64,000 nucleotides of DNA from Ascarosepion bandense (Eukaryota; Mollusca; Cephalopoda; Sepiida; Sepiidae). Positions 30,415 to 41,020 of the stretch are shown here, in pieces. The translations under genes were made by a program, and so were the position numbers. Where the stretch lies: the NCBI GenBank assembly GCA_037127315.1, contig JBBBDQ010001294.1, positions 186,001 through 250,000 on the forward strand. Reading direction: 5' to 3'. The notes beneath the pieces are model-generated. The model saw nothing but the letters and a program-made list of their open reading frames with translations. It did no database searches and was not told where the DNA came from. Numbering within the stretch: position 1 is the stretch's first letter; each line of letters starts with the position of its first letter.

Positions 30415-30415
30415 T
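30097..30415. repeat. (GATA)n array with ~84-bp higher-order unit
   Basis: Runs of GATA/TAGA alternate with a GAAAGAAAGAAACAGACAG block. The combined unit is repeated three times, the last two nearly identical. Leu-Ser-Ile-Tyr frames on the minus strand are artefacts. Confidence 0.9.
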
Positions 30416-30944
30416 ATGCAGTTGAATCTGACAGATGATGCCAACCATTTCATAATTTTAGATATCTTACCAAAGTTCTCCTAAATGTTGGGTACATTTT
30501 TAGTGGTATTTTCTGCTGGCATCAGGAGTCATGGAGAGCTGACAGATGCAGCAGTTCTTAAAAATAATAGCGAAAAAGCCTCCAATAGTTTTTCCCCTCA
30601 GTTATGATAGCTTTTCAGAATGATAAAAAGGAATATATTGGTTAAGAATCAACATTTGATTCTTTCCTTGAGGCAAATGTATCAAAAAGATGTTGCTAAC
30701 AATTCAATGTTTATTCACATCATCTTTGAAACAATAAAGAATGATGTATAAGATAAGATATTTATGGAAGATTTGTTCATTGGTGATTAATTTGGTTTCT
30801 TTAGGAACAGTCATGATTGAAAAATGATTTCTTGGTGGAATTCTACAAGAGGCACTAACCTAAGCCGTATTGCTTCCAGTGGAGCATAAGCAATCAATGA
30901 AGTGGTCTTTGATGATTCTGTAACTTGTCTTTCTTACAGGTAGA
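30416..30944. other. unassigned sequence
   Basis: Nothing recognised. Confidence 0.3.
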
Positions 30945-31183
30945 GATGCTGACCCTGGGCAACTCCATTTATCCTCTGGGTGAGGTAAATTGGTTGCTAA
31001 TCAAAGCTATAAAACCCAATTTGTCTTGTTATTTATCCCATAGCTGGAGGGAGGAGAGATGGATTAATACCTTTTCTGAGGGAATTTGTGCATAACTGAA
31101 TGCAACAAATCCAACTGGAATTCAAACTTAGCTCTTTGATATCTCATCCTGAACTAATATTGATTGCACTAAAATGCAAGTCC
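30945..31183 (-). mobile_element. SINE family A, diverged
   Basis: Keeps the body blocks (complement of ATAACAAGACAAATTGGG and GGTATTAATCCATCTC) and a B-box-like AAGTTTGAATTCC. The tail is lost. Confidence 0.65.
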
Positions 31184-31239
31184 ACAAGAGGCACTGCAAC
31201 TAGAAATATCACAATTTTTTATATTACATTTTTTTGATA

Positions 31240-31400
31240 AAAATCATTTCATCTCAAGCAAGGCAATAAAGCCACTAAGATGCAAAGCATTACTGAGTGT
31301 AGGATAATATGATGGAAGAGATATATTAAAGAGAGACAAGAATAAATAAACAGCAATTAAAAAGACAGAAGATAACGACTGACATTGCATTTAGTTTATT
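31240..31400 (-). mobile_element. BS/Jockey-like LINE 3' tail
   Basis: The complement carries GCCTTGCTTGAGATGAAATGA and degraded 3' UTR. Very short and diverged. Confidence 0.55.
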
Positions 31401-32190
31401 TTCTTTCCATGGTAATTTCAGTGTTCTTCTGTATAATCACATTTCTTTTTGTCACAAATCTTACTATGTATGCCTGGTTTGAATGCCAAGCAACAATATA
31501 TACAGTGCATACCTAGATGCAATGGAAACAGGTGAGCAACAACTAAGAATTACTAATAATAAGAAATAGATGAGATATCCCTAAGCATGGGCAGTGGAAC
31601 AAAAAAAAAAAGATTTTATTTGTATTTGTTAGCACGATATAAGAAAAGAAAAAAGCAGACACAGAGATTCATGACTTAATATTTGAAAACTTTACAATAC
31701 GTCTCTAAGATTCACAAGTTAAAAAGTTAAAAATTAGACCGTGTCACAGGGATAGAAGTGGTAGGGGAAAAGGAAAGAAAAGGAAAGAGAAAAGACGTGG
31801 ACAGGGAAATGCTAACAAAGAATAAAGATATAAAATATTCTTTTAGTAACCAAGGTAATGATTGACTATGACTTCAATGGTGAAAGAAAGCGGTGGGGGG
31901 GGGAGGAGGAAGGAAGAGAAAGGAACTGATATATTATATATTATTTAATTATTAAACAAATACAAATAAAAATTTTTATTTTTTTTAATCCCACCCCATT
32001 TTTAACTTCCTATGTATGGATATGTTTGTGGATTTCTTCCAGTATAGAAATTTTGTAACATATTTGAATTAATAAAGTTTTTTTTCGACTGTTGCTAATG
32101 AAGCAATAATTTTCTTGCTGAAATGGCCATCAAACAAAATTAAATTTTGAAATTTTTTAATTACTTTATATATTTGGCTCTGTAAATATA
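31401..32190. other. unassigned, ending in a PLE-like terminus
   Basis: No gene. GA-rich sequence at 31740-31920 recalls the interior of the element at 5905-6635, and 32060-32140 matches its right terminus. Within it, 32095-32124 reads CTAATGA, AGCAA, an 8-nt loop, TTGCT, GAAAT: a hammerhead-like core with a clean 5-bp helix. No left terminus was found. Confidence 0.45.
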
Positions 32191-32297
32191 TTATTTACAT
32201 TGAGCCCTCCACCTTTATTAGTTTTAATATTAATAAAATTAATATTAATAGGATCGGGTTTTGGGATTTTACCTATTTGCTCATCCTTTTTGAATTT

Positions 32298-32338
<41 letters not shown>

Positions 32339-32339
<1 letters not shown>

Positions 32340-32393
32340 TCATCCACATACAAGCCTGTTTTGCTGTATCATAGCTCATCAGTGTGACTAGAC
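32339..32393 (-). ncRNA. type-I hammerhead ribozyme candidate, best helix I
   Basis: Order on the minus strand: GTC, internal loop, CACA, CTGATGA, G-CTATGATACAG-C (helix II; CTGT/ACAG in the other copies), AAAAC, helix III ACAGG/CTTGT, cleavage position A, TGTG, internal loop, GAC. Helix I (CACA/TGTG, then GTC/GAC across an internal loop) is complete. The conserved G of GAAA is A here, which would impair cleavage. Combining the three copies gives a complete hammerhead consensus. Confidence 0.72.
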
Positions 32394-32637
32394 ACATCAA
32401 CTTGATTCTGGCCGGGATCGAAACTCGACCGATTTGGTGTCAGTCAGAATCGCTACTCCCTAAGCCATCGACACATGGAATCAGAGAAGGGAAATTTTAA
32501 TGTGTTGTATAGAAGCAGTGTATACACATGCCAGTCACCAAAAGAACTCAATTCATTTCTGAAGAGTCACACATATAGCCGAAGTGGAAACTGTTTTTAA
32601 AATTTTCTTCTCCAGAGAGCTCAATCGTAATGAGAGC

Positions 32638-32638
<1 letters not shown>
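32339..32638 (-). mobile_element. hammerhead-containing SINE, copy 3
   Basis: Flanked by (TA)n on both sides (32301-32336, 32640-32672). Minus strand: leader sharing blocks with copy 2, tRNA-like head from about 32478 (A-box region TGGCTTAGGGAGTAG; B box at 32412-32430 with GAGTTTCGATCCCGG), then hammerhead (32393 to 32339). Confidence 0.75.
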
Positions 32639-32675
<37 letters not shown>

Positions 32676-32710
32676 GTAGTCTGATCAAATATATTGGGAC
32701 TGTTGCTATG

Positions 32711-33043
32711 GTCAGTCAGTTAAGTACCATGCGCGATACACGCTTTGGGCGATCATGTCTCCAAAGAGACATGACTGACTGGGCAGAAGATTATCCCGCA
32801 GTAGGTTGCCATTGCTTTCTGCGGTAGACTGGTTGCCGACCAAGGCTATAGAACCCAATCTGTCCTGTTATTTACCCCATAACTGGAAGGAAGAGACGGA
32901 TTAATACCTTTCCCAAGGGTATTTGCGCGTAAGTGAATGCGAGGAATTCAACTGGAATTCGAACTCGGTTCCCCGATTTCTCATTCCGAGCCGATATCCA
33001 CTGCGCCACAACGCACATCCATACCCACAACGCACATCCATAC
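32711..33043 (-). mobile_element. SINE family A, complete, with 10-bp target duplication
   Basis: Full-length, least diverged copy. Minus strand: GGATGTGCGTTGTGGCGCAG (A-box region), GAGTTCGAATTCC (B-box region), body, and tail CTTAACTGACTGAC. GTTGCTATGG occurs at 32702-32711 and again at 33044-33053, a perfect target-site duplication. The head end has a 20-bp partial duplication (33021-33040). It inserted recently. Confidence 0.9.
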
Positions 33044-33059
33044 GTTGCTATGGTAACAG

Positions 33060-33530
33060 AGCTAAATTATGCAGAGTGAAGCTGTTTGGCACAAATTAGT
33101 TGTGAACTCTGTCAGACATGTGCACTATGTTATGCACATTCTTACTCACTGTAGCAATTCTTAGAAGAAAAGTTTGTGAAGTGTGGTCTTCTCACCACAT
33201 CACAGAGGTTCCATCAATGAACATGGCTTTTGCAGTAGATTTTGACCAAGTACAATACTCCCCAGTTTCAACAACGATCATATTACCCAGATGCTACTCT
33301 GTGCAAATATTTTTCTTTTCAAAAATCAAATCCCACTTGAAAGGAACAAGATTACAAGATGTCAAGAAAATCCAAAAGCATGCAATGAGGCAGCTATTCA
33401 TGATCCTAAAAAAGTGTTCCAAGAACACTTCTATCAATGGAACTATGCTAGATAAGTGTATGGCTTCAGAAGAGAACTACTTTAAAGGAGATAAATTGCT
33501 GAATTGTTATGTGTTGTAGTTTACTTTTTA
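33060..33530 (+). pseudogene. mariner-type transposase C-terminal fragment
   Basis: The frame 33118-33519 ends with DVKKIQKHAMRQLFMILKK, INGTMLDKCMASEENYFKGD, resembling the last ~50 residues of a mariner transposase. The first ~75 residues have no recognised motif. The end of this gene and its 3' flank are then repeated in tandem (33460-33830). Confidence 0.5.
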
Positions 33531-33830
33531 TAGTGCCAGTCCTGATACTTGTTGATCAGACCTCATATCATTTGATATAACTCCAAAGTGTGTGACCTCA
33601 GAAAGGGACGTGTTTAAAAGAGATTAAATGCTGAATTGTATGTGTTGTAGTTTGCTTTTTATAGTGACAGTCCTGATACTTGTTGATCAGACCTAATATC
33701 AATTAATATAAATCTGTGTGTGACCTCAGAAGAGGACATATTTAAAGGAGATTAAATGCCGAAACAGTATGTGTTGTACTTTTCTTTTTATATTGTGTTT
33801 TGATCAGAGCTCACATATATATGCTTTATT
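33460..33830 (+). repeat. tandem repeat of a mariner 3' end
   Basis: Three units of about 125-131 bp. Each begins with a decayed copy of the transposase C-terminal codons (ACCTCAGAA..GGAGATTAAATGC) and continues through TATGTGTTGTAGTTT and CCTGATACTTGTTGATCAGA. A single diverged copy is at 16830-16945. Confidence 0.8.
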
Positions 33831-33839
33831 TCTCTTGAT

Positions 33840-34080
33840 ATATAATATGTGCATTGTTGTGCAATAGATATTGACTTGGAATGAGAAACTGGAGAGAAGA
33901 GTGTGAATTTTAGTTGAATTCCTTACATTCACTTACATGTAAATACCTTTGACAAAGTTATTAATCCATCTCTTCTCCTTCCAGCTATGGGTTAAATGAC
34001 AAAACAGTGCGAATTCTATAGCCTTGGTTGGCAACCAGTATACATCAAAAAGTAATGGCAACCTACACTGAGGAAATATT
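33840..34080 (+). mobile_element. SINE family A, diverged
   Basis: Plus-strand copy with head GTGCATTGTTGTGCAATAGA, B-box region decayed, body TTATTAATCCATCTC..ATGGGTTAAATGAC. Another copy follows at once. Confidence 0.65.
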
Positions 34081-34851
34081 GCAGTTGAATTCATTGCATT
34101 CACTTATGTGCAAATACTGTTAGGAAAGGTATTAATCTGTCGCTTCTCATTCCAGCTATGGGTTAAATAGCAGATTGTGTTCTGTAGCCTTAGTTGGCAG
34201 CCAGTCTACTACAGGAAGTAATGGCAACCTACTGCAGGAAATCTTCTGCCCAGTGAGTCATGTCACTTTTGAGACATGGTCGCCCAAGCATGTATCACAT
34301 ATGACACTTAACTGACTGATATAATAAAGAAAATATATTAAAACTGTACATGTCAGAAATTTTGCTCCATAAGTGATGATTTCAAAAAATTATGTGGTAA
34401 TTAAATTTAAAACTGGAAGAAATGATCTGGAGGCAAATGATGATAACATCCAAATTCTCAGTTACTTGTGGTCAAAAGTTGCAAATACTGTTAGGAAAGG
34501 TATTAATCTGTCGCTTCTCATTCCAGCTATGGGTTAAATAGCAGATTGTGTTCTGTAGCCTTAGTTGGCAGCCAGTCTACTACAGGAAGTAATGGCAACC
34601 TACTGCAGGAAATCTTCTGCCCAGTGAGTCATGTCACTTTTGAGACATGGTCGCCCAAGCATGTATCACATATGACACTTAACTGACTGATATAATAAAG
34701 AAAATATATTAAAACTGTACATGTCAGAAATTTTGCTCCATAAGTGATGATTTCAAAAAATTATGTGGTAATTAAATTTAAAACTGGAAGAAATGATCTG
34801 GAGGCAAATGATGATAACATCCAAATTCTCAGTTACTTGTGGTCAAAAGTT
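34081..34851 (+). repeat. SINE-containing 371-bp perfect tandem duplication
   Basis: 34110-34480 is repeated base for base at 34481-34851. Each unit holds most of a family-A SINE (to ACTTAACTGACTGA) plus ~160 bp of unrelated sequence. I compared the two line by line and saw no difference, so it is either a very recent duplication or an assembly artefact. Confidence 0.9.
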
Positions 34852-36679
34852 GTAGTACATTATTATAAGACCATTATTTCCACAGTTGGATACTGCAGAC
34901 CATTTAGTTGGCTTCACTTTCTTAATTTAAGAAATAAACTGTTTCATTAGCTGTTATGGCTATGCGATGTTGAAATTGGAATGATTCATGCTTCATTCTA
35001 AACAGATGAGGTCAGTTTCTGGATTCAGTTAATTACATACCTTGATCAATACTCAGATTATACAACATCATCATTGCTTATATCTGCAGAAATCTATTCT
35101 CTTTTAACTGTTTTTAATGTCATCTCCCTTCTGGATGTCAGTGAATATGACTCTCTACGGCTTCCTTTTCTTTATTATCTGTGAATTTCCATGACTTCTT
35201 GGGTAATTCAGTGAAGTGTTTTCCTCTTGCCTACTTGTTGATTCAGAATTCAGTGCTTTATTTCTGGTTACTATTGAAGGCTATACAGAACCTATTTAAC
35301 CTGTATATGGTGGTGGGAAAAATGTAGGGGCTGATTTTTGTCAACACTGTAGTAAAACCTCAGAGGAGTCCTCATTTGGATGGCATATTTTTTACAGTAA
35401 GTCCTTTCTGTTCTGTCAAGGAAGGCTCCAGTTTCAGTAAATGATCTGGGCACTTTTTCTTCTTGTACTCTGCCTGATTACTAATTCTTGCACACATGCT
35501 AAATCTACAGATTTCTTTTCTTTATTATCTGCTCAAAGCAGACAAGCAAATATCTAGCTATGCCCAGATAAGATCTTCTTAGTTCTGGTGTCATTTGGGA
35601 GATATCTGCAAGAACTTTCTGGTTGGCATAATGTTATCAAGTAAGGTCTGTGACCAGATATTGTTCTTCTATCAAGGGTGAACTATAAAATTACCATGAT
35701 TGAATTAACAGTACCATATGAAAGCTGGATGGAACTGAGCCATGAATATATAACTAATAAATATGAATGTATAATATCAAAGCTAGTAAAAGAAGAGTAT
35801 AATGAGCAGTAGAAATTGGAGTGAGGGGTTTCATTGCAGTCACTCTGTACCAATTTCTGGGCCAAATTGGAATCAAAGGGCATAATAGGGACTAAAAGAT
35901 TAAAATACCTAATAGAAGTAACTGAAAATAGTTCTATGTGGATATGGAAAAAAAGAAATATTCCGCATTTTGTTTCAGTGAACATGACGACATGGCATGA
36001 ATGCATAATGAGATTCATGTATTCTCACAATGCGAGGTTTGCCATTTTTTCATAAATCTAAGTTTTGCCGTTTGATATTTGAAATAGCATATCTATGATA
36101 CATTAGAAATACTAGTATATCATAATGGGGCCGCACATCAGTGAGGGGGGCTGGTGTGCAAGTGAAACCATTGAGAGGAAGGTCCCAAAATGGTGCACAT
36201 TCTCTCCTGATGACCCTAAATTAATTTAAATGTGAATTTGAAAGGAAGATATTTAAAAGAAATTCAATGAAATCATATGGTGTATAGAGTTTTGGTGAAA
36301 GTGTCATTGGCATGAGAGGCATTTTACATTCAGCACACTTCAGGTGAGTTTCAATGACTTTTCAAGTAATTTTTTTTCTTTGTGAACTGCCATGATTTCT
36401 TGGCAAAGCTCGTGGTTTAAAATAGTCTCCTTCACAGTTTATTAATTTTTGTCCTCGGCAATCTGTCACTCAAAACTATTAGAAAAGTCTACAGGCCTGA
36501 CAGAGAATTATAAATCTGAATTTTTAATAAAGAGCAATAAAAGTAAATCTGTGTCTAAAACGTATAGCAGATTTTCTATAAAGACATGGTTATATAAAAA
36601 AATATGTTATACTTTTTTTTATTATTAAAGAATAAGAAATAATTTAAAAAAAAACTGTAGATAAGTATTATAATAACAC
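34852..36679. other. unassigned sequence
   Basis: Long stretch without recognisable gene, transposon or tandem structure. Short frames at 34744-34950 and 35834-36055 look fortuitous. It is the best candidate for intronic or unique intergenic DNA in this window. Confidence 0.3.
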
Positions 36680-37755
36680 AGGTTTGTCTTTTACACTTAC
36701 TTTTTAAAAAAGTATATTTAAATAAAAGCCATCCATTTTATAAAAATTATGTTTGAAGTGCAAGATGAGTCTATGAAGTCTCCATATTTAGAATTGGCTC
36801 TAAAAGAGCCATCAGAAATAAAGGTCATGGTGATACATTTTTCAAATCTTAAAAATATTTGTATTTGTTCAATCAGAAGGGCAGTCTGAGGCCTTTTTGG
36901 ATAACAGATGAGAAGGGTCAGCATATAAATCCAGAAGTTAATAAATGTGAGATGTGAAAGATGTTGACCAATGAGAGCTCCTACTGCTTCTGCTGTTGTG
37001 AAAGATCGAATATGTCAAAGAAATCAGAAGTGGAGGAGACATAAAAATATTGCTATGAAATAAGGCAGAAAAATAAGATTCCAGAAGGAAAAGCTATTTT
37101 CAGTTGTCACCTGTGGATGAACTGGGCTGTTTCTCACAGATGAAGCAAACGGAAGAAAAAGGGAATCAAGTGAAATTGTGAATAAAACTGTGTTCTAAAG
37201 AAGAAAAAAATTACATAACCACCTTTCTGGTTTTTTTTTTTTGGTTTTTTTTTCATCTTTCTCTCAGGTGGGTGAGCCTTTTTTATAAAGAGTATTTTTA
37301 ACCTTATTTTTTGTACTACCTGCTCAAAGTTATTTTTTTAACTTTCTGTATTTTTTAAGAGCCTTTACATATTTTGATCTGTTATCTGCCTTTAATAAAA
37401 AGACACAGAAAAGGACATTTTTTGCAAGCTTTTTTTATATAAAAATTCTGCATATTTAAATTCTTTAATACTTGCTGTATCGTTTCATGTTTATATATTA
37501 AATATGTTTCCTTTCAAATGTTATTGTACATGCCTTTTTTAAAATTCAGGATAAGAAAGGTGATGTTCTCTCTCTTCTCCCATTCTCTCCCAGAATAAAA
37601 AAATCCTTTTAATATTTATAATTTCAAACAGAGAATTATAAAACTGAATAAACTTTTTAGTATATAAATTAGTAGATGTAAAATAAATCCATAGATAAAA
37701 TTGTCAGTTAGTTAATTGCCATATGTGATATACAGTTGGAGTTAACTGCAGTAGT
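36680..37755 (+). repeat. left arm of a large inverted repeat
   Basis: Reverse complement of 38942-39990 over about 1.05 kb with high identity (for example GTAAAAGACAAA and GATTTATTTTGCATCTAC blocks pair across the arms). Non-coding and AT-rich. The inner end resembles a family-A SINE tail (TGTATCACATAT..). Confidence 0.85.
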
Positions 37756-37764
37756 AGAACAACT

Positions 37765-37930
37765 GCTTTCCATGGTGACTGAAGTTGCATAAAGAGACAG
37801 TAGATAACGATTGACATTGCATTTAAATTTTTGAAGATCAAAGTTGACTAGGAAGCAAGAAACTGGAAGAAAGTTTCACAGACAAGAAGTACGATAGAAG
37901 AAAGAGTTAGCATAAAATATCTGGCCAATT
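37765..37930 (-). mobile_element. BS/Jockey-like LINE fragment
   Basis: The complement matches the coding end/3' UTR junction (GACATTGCATTTAAATTTTTG, AAGTTTCACAGACAAGAAGT). It lies in the spacer of the large inverted repeat. Confidence 0.55.
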
Positions 37931-37934
37931 CAAG

Positions 37935-38243
37935 TGTTAAATGATGATGTCAGTGAATTACAATATGTCATATCTGTTTGTGTGATCATGTCACTTTCAA
38001 GACGTGAATGGGTAGGCAGAAGATTTTCTCACAGTTGGTTGCCATTATTTTCTGCAGTTTCCATCCAAGGCTATAGAACCCAATTTCTCCTGCTATGCAA
38101 CCCCTAGCTGGAGGTAAAAGAGATGGATCAATACCTTTCCCAAGGATATTTGTGCATAAGTGAATAAAACAAATTCAATTGGAATTTGAACTCTGATCTC
38201 CAGCCTCTTATTCAAAGCCAGTATCCATTACACCACACTGTTT
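37935..38243 (-). mobile_element. SINE family A, diverged
   Basis: All body blocks are recognisable in the complement, including GGTATTGATCCATCTC and AGCAGGAGAAATTGGG, and a head ending near 38243 (CAGTGTGGTGTAATGGATAC). It lies in the spacer of the large inverted repeat. Confidence 0.75.
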
Positions 38244-38330
38244 GAATATTTTTTTAAACAACAATTTGGCAATACAGACGCAAAATAGGCCACAGACCTG
38301 TTAGCAACAGGCCAGTTAGATATATCTACA

Positions 38331-38692
38331 CTACCAGCCATAATTATTAGGCCACCCCATTTTTTTTTTTTTAAATGATGTATTTCATACTATTTTTAGT
38401 ATTTATTGCCAAGTGGATAATTCTAAATGAAAATAGAATGGTTCTTTTGTTATTACTTTGCAAAATTTTACAAGGCAGCCAAGAAGCCTTTGCTTTGGCC
38501 AGCCAATAAGAATAAGAGACTAGCATGGGGAAGAGAGCACAAACACTGGACACCAGAACAGTTCATTTGATGCACATGTTATTGTGCAGTATTAACAAAG
38601 AACAATTGTATTTTCATTTAGAATTATCCACTTGGCATCATTTCTTTTAAAAAACTGGGGTGGCCTAATTATTATGGCCGGTAGTGTAGGTA
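38331..38692. mobile_element. internally deleted Tc1-like element
   Basis: Ends are inverted repeats of ~100 bp (CACTACC.GCCATAATTATTAG; AAGTGGATAATTCTAAATGA in both arms). The remaining interior still encodes a transposase scrap on the plus strand, KKPLLWPANKNKRLAWGREHK then HWTPEQFI, the Tc1 block just before the first catalytic Asp. It is a deletion derivative mobilisable only in trans. Confidence 0.75.
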
Positions 38693-38823
38693 CAGGCCTC
38701 TCTACAATCAGTCTAAATTTAAATCTTTGTTAGATGCCAATAAAGGTAGGGAGAAAACAACAGTCGCAGTTGACAAGACATGGTGTCTTTTGGGAATTTT
38801 TGTTCCTCATGTTGCTGTGGTTT

Positions 38824-38941
38824 CCAGTGCAGCGTTATATTTTGTTATCTCCCATCTATTTCCCCTCTCTGTCAATTACCCCTGTGAATTCTGGGAGAAT
38901 AATCAGTTGGGTGCTTTCTCCAATGTCGACACATTCTTGTA
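38824..38941 (+). repeat. unit duplicated at 39993-40172
   Basis: GTTATATTTTGTTATCTCCC to ACACATTCTTGTACATTACA occurs here and again beyond the right arm. It abuts the inner end of the right arm. Confidence 0.75.
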
Positions 38942-39990
38942 CATTACAGTTGACTCCAACTGTGTATCACATATAGCAATTAACAAACTGACAGTTTTAT
39001 CTATGGATTTATTTTGCATCTACTAATTTATATACTAAAAAGTTTATTCAGTTTTATAATTCTCTGTTTGAAATTATAAATATTAAAAGGATTTTTTTTA
39101 TTCTGGGAGAGAATGGGAGAAGAGAAAGAGCATCACCTTTCTTATCCTGAATTTTAAAAAAGGCATGTACAATAACATTTGAAAGGAAACATATTTAATA
39201 TATAAACATGAAACGATACAGCAAGTATTAAAGAATTTAAATATATAGAATTTTTATATAAAAAAGCTTGCAAAAAATGTCCTTTTCTGTGTCTTTTTAT
39301 TAAAGGCAGATAACAGATCAAAATATGTAAAGGCTCTTAAAAAATACAGAAAGTTAAAAAAATAACTTTGAGCAGGTAGTACAAAAAATAAGGTTAAAAA
39401 TACTCTTTATAAAAAAGGTTCACCCACCCGAGAGAAAGATGAAAAAAAACCAAAAAAAAAACCAGAAAGGTGGTTATGTAATTTTTTTCTTCTTTAGAAC
39501 ACAGTTCTATTCACAATTTCACTTGATTCCCTTTTTCTTCCGTTTGCTTCATCTGTGAGAAACAGCCCAGTTCATCCACAGGTGACAACTGAAAATAGCT
39601 TTTCCTTCTGGAATCTTATTTTTCTGCCTTATTTCATAGCAATATTTTTATGTCTCCTCCACTTCTGATTTCTTTGACATATTCGATCTTTCACAACAGC
39701 AGAAGCAGTAGGAGCTCTCATTGGTCAACATCTTTCACATCTCACATTTATTAACTTCTGGATTTATATGCTGACCCTTCTCATCTGTTATCCAAAAAGG
39801 CCTCAGACTGCCCTTCTGATTGAACAAATACAAATATTTTTAAGATTTGAAAAATGTATCACCATGACCTTTTAGAGCCAATTCTAAATATGGAGACTTT
39901 ATAGACTCATCTAGCACTTCAAACATAATTTTTATAAAATGGATGCCTTTCATTTAAATATACTTTTTAAAAAGTAAGTGTAAAAGACAA
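38942..39990 (-). repeat. right arm of the large inverted repeat
   Basis: Reverse complement of 36680-37755. The arms are separated by ~1.19 kb containing a LINE scrap, a SINE, the Tc1 derivative and the 38824-38941 unit. Confidence 0.85.
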
Positions 39991-39992
39991 AG

Positions 39993-40172
39993 GGCTGTGT
40001 TATATTTTGTTATCTCCCATCTATTTCCCCTCTCTGTCAATTACCCCTGTCTATTTCCCCTCTCTGTCAATTACCCCTGTCTATTTCCCCTCTCTGTCAA
40101 TTACCCCTGTGGATTCTGGGAGAGTAATCAGTTGGGTGTTTTCCCTAATGTCAACACATTCTTGTACATTAC
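39993..40172 (+). repeat. second copy of the 118-bp unit with a triplicated 30-mer
   Basis: Same as 38824-38941, except that the 30-bp segment starting CTATTTCCCCTCTCTGTCAA is present three times without change at 40021-40110. Confidence 0.85.
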
Positions 40173-40204
40173 AACAAGCTATTATTTTAACAAGTAAAAA
40201 AAGC

Positions 40205-40425
40205 ATCAACTGCTAGAAAATAAAATCTGTCATCAGGAAGAAGGACATCTCGAGGTGTGAATTATAAATTGGAGATATCAGATTCAAGCAGGTACACAAA
40301 ATTAGCAATATAAGAAGTGTTATATCAGGCAACAGAAAATGTGATTCAGACATCTGAAGGTACATTGGAATATCAAAGGATGCTTTCCAGAGGCCAAACA
40401 AAGTATTAAAAGATAGGAAAATGTA
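40205..40425 (+). mobile_element. RTE-like LINE fragment
   Basis: Degraded segment equivalent to 50680-50870 of the better copy. Blocks for CMIISKK, GNTRIKQVQ and the AKDTFQKLSKVL region can be aligned in broken frames (GGATGCTTTCCAGAGGCCAA near the end). Confidence 0.5.
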
Positions 40426-40429
40426 GTAT

Positions 40430-40890
40430 TTGTTTATATTTCTGAGAGGAGGTAGTATTTACAGTATTTACATTATTCCAACTATTCTCCTCATCTTTGT
40501 TGCCATTTGCATGACGTTTTGGCCATTGTACACTCTGGCCTTCTTCAGGTGCTAGAAATTTTGAACCGAACCCTTTATTACAATCACTGGGGTATATGAT
40601 CTTCATTCCTTGTGTAGTAGTGCCTCTTTTAGTAGTCATGAGTTATCTTGCTCTAAACCTTGAAAATTACTTGTTCAGCTGTAGCCTGGTATTGAACTCA
40701 CAACTTACAGTACCAAAAGAGGCACTACTACGCAAGGAATGGAGTTCATATGCCCCATAGATTGTAATAAAGGGTTTGGTTCAAAACTCCTAGCTCCTGA
40801 AGAATGTCAGAGAGTACAATGGCCGAAACATCATACAAATGACAACAAAGATGAGGACAATAGTCCAAATAATGTAAATGCTGTATAGGA
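40430..40890. repeat. inverted pair of PLE-type termini (family D)
   Basis: 40430-40640 (read on the minus strand) and 40706-40890 (plus) are the same ~190-bp sequence facing apart, separated by ~65 bp. Both contain AGAGGCACTACTAC, GATTGTAATAAAGGGTT and a hammerhead-like core: minus 40548-40513 (CTGAAGAAGGCC..GGCCAAAACGTC) and plus 40797-40832 (CTGAAGA..GGCCGAAACATC). Coding sequence is absent. Confidence 0.6.
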
Positions 40891-41020
40891 AAATCTATTT
40901 AAAAATAAAATAAAGGCTCATGAACTGTTATGTCACATCTGTTTTCCTAGATAGCAGTGAATATCAATTTCTTCAAAGAGTATTTTTTTATTAATATTTA
41001 CTTCTATATTGTATTCTTTT

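Noticed and set aside
33118..33519. 133-residue host protein
   Set aside because: Its C-terminal half matches a mariner transposase end that also occurs at 16700-16945.
35834..36055. Small plus-strand gene
   Set aside because: Short, no recognised motif, overlapped by a longer frame on the other strand; chance frame in AT-rich DNA.
40013..40172. Repetitive secreted-like peptide (repeated PLSVNYPC)
   Set aside because: It comes from the exact 30-mer triplication inside a non-coding repeat.
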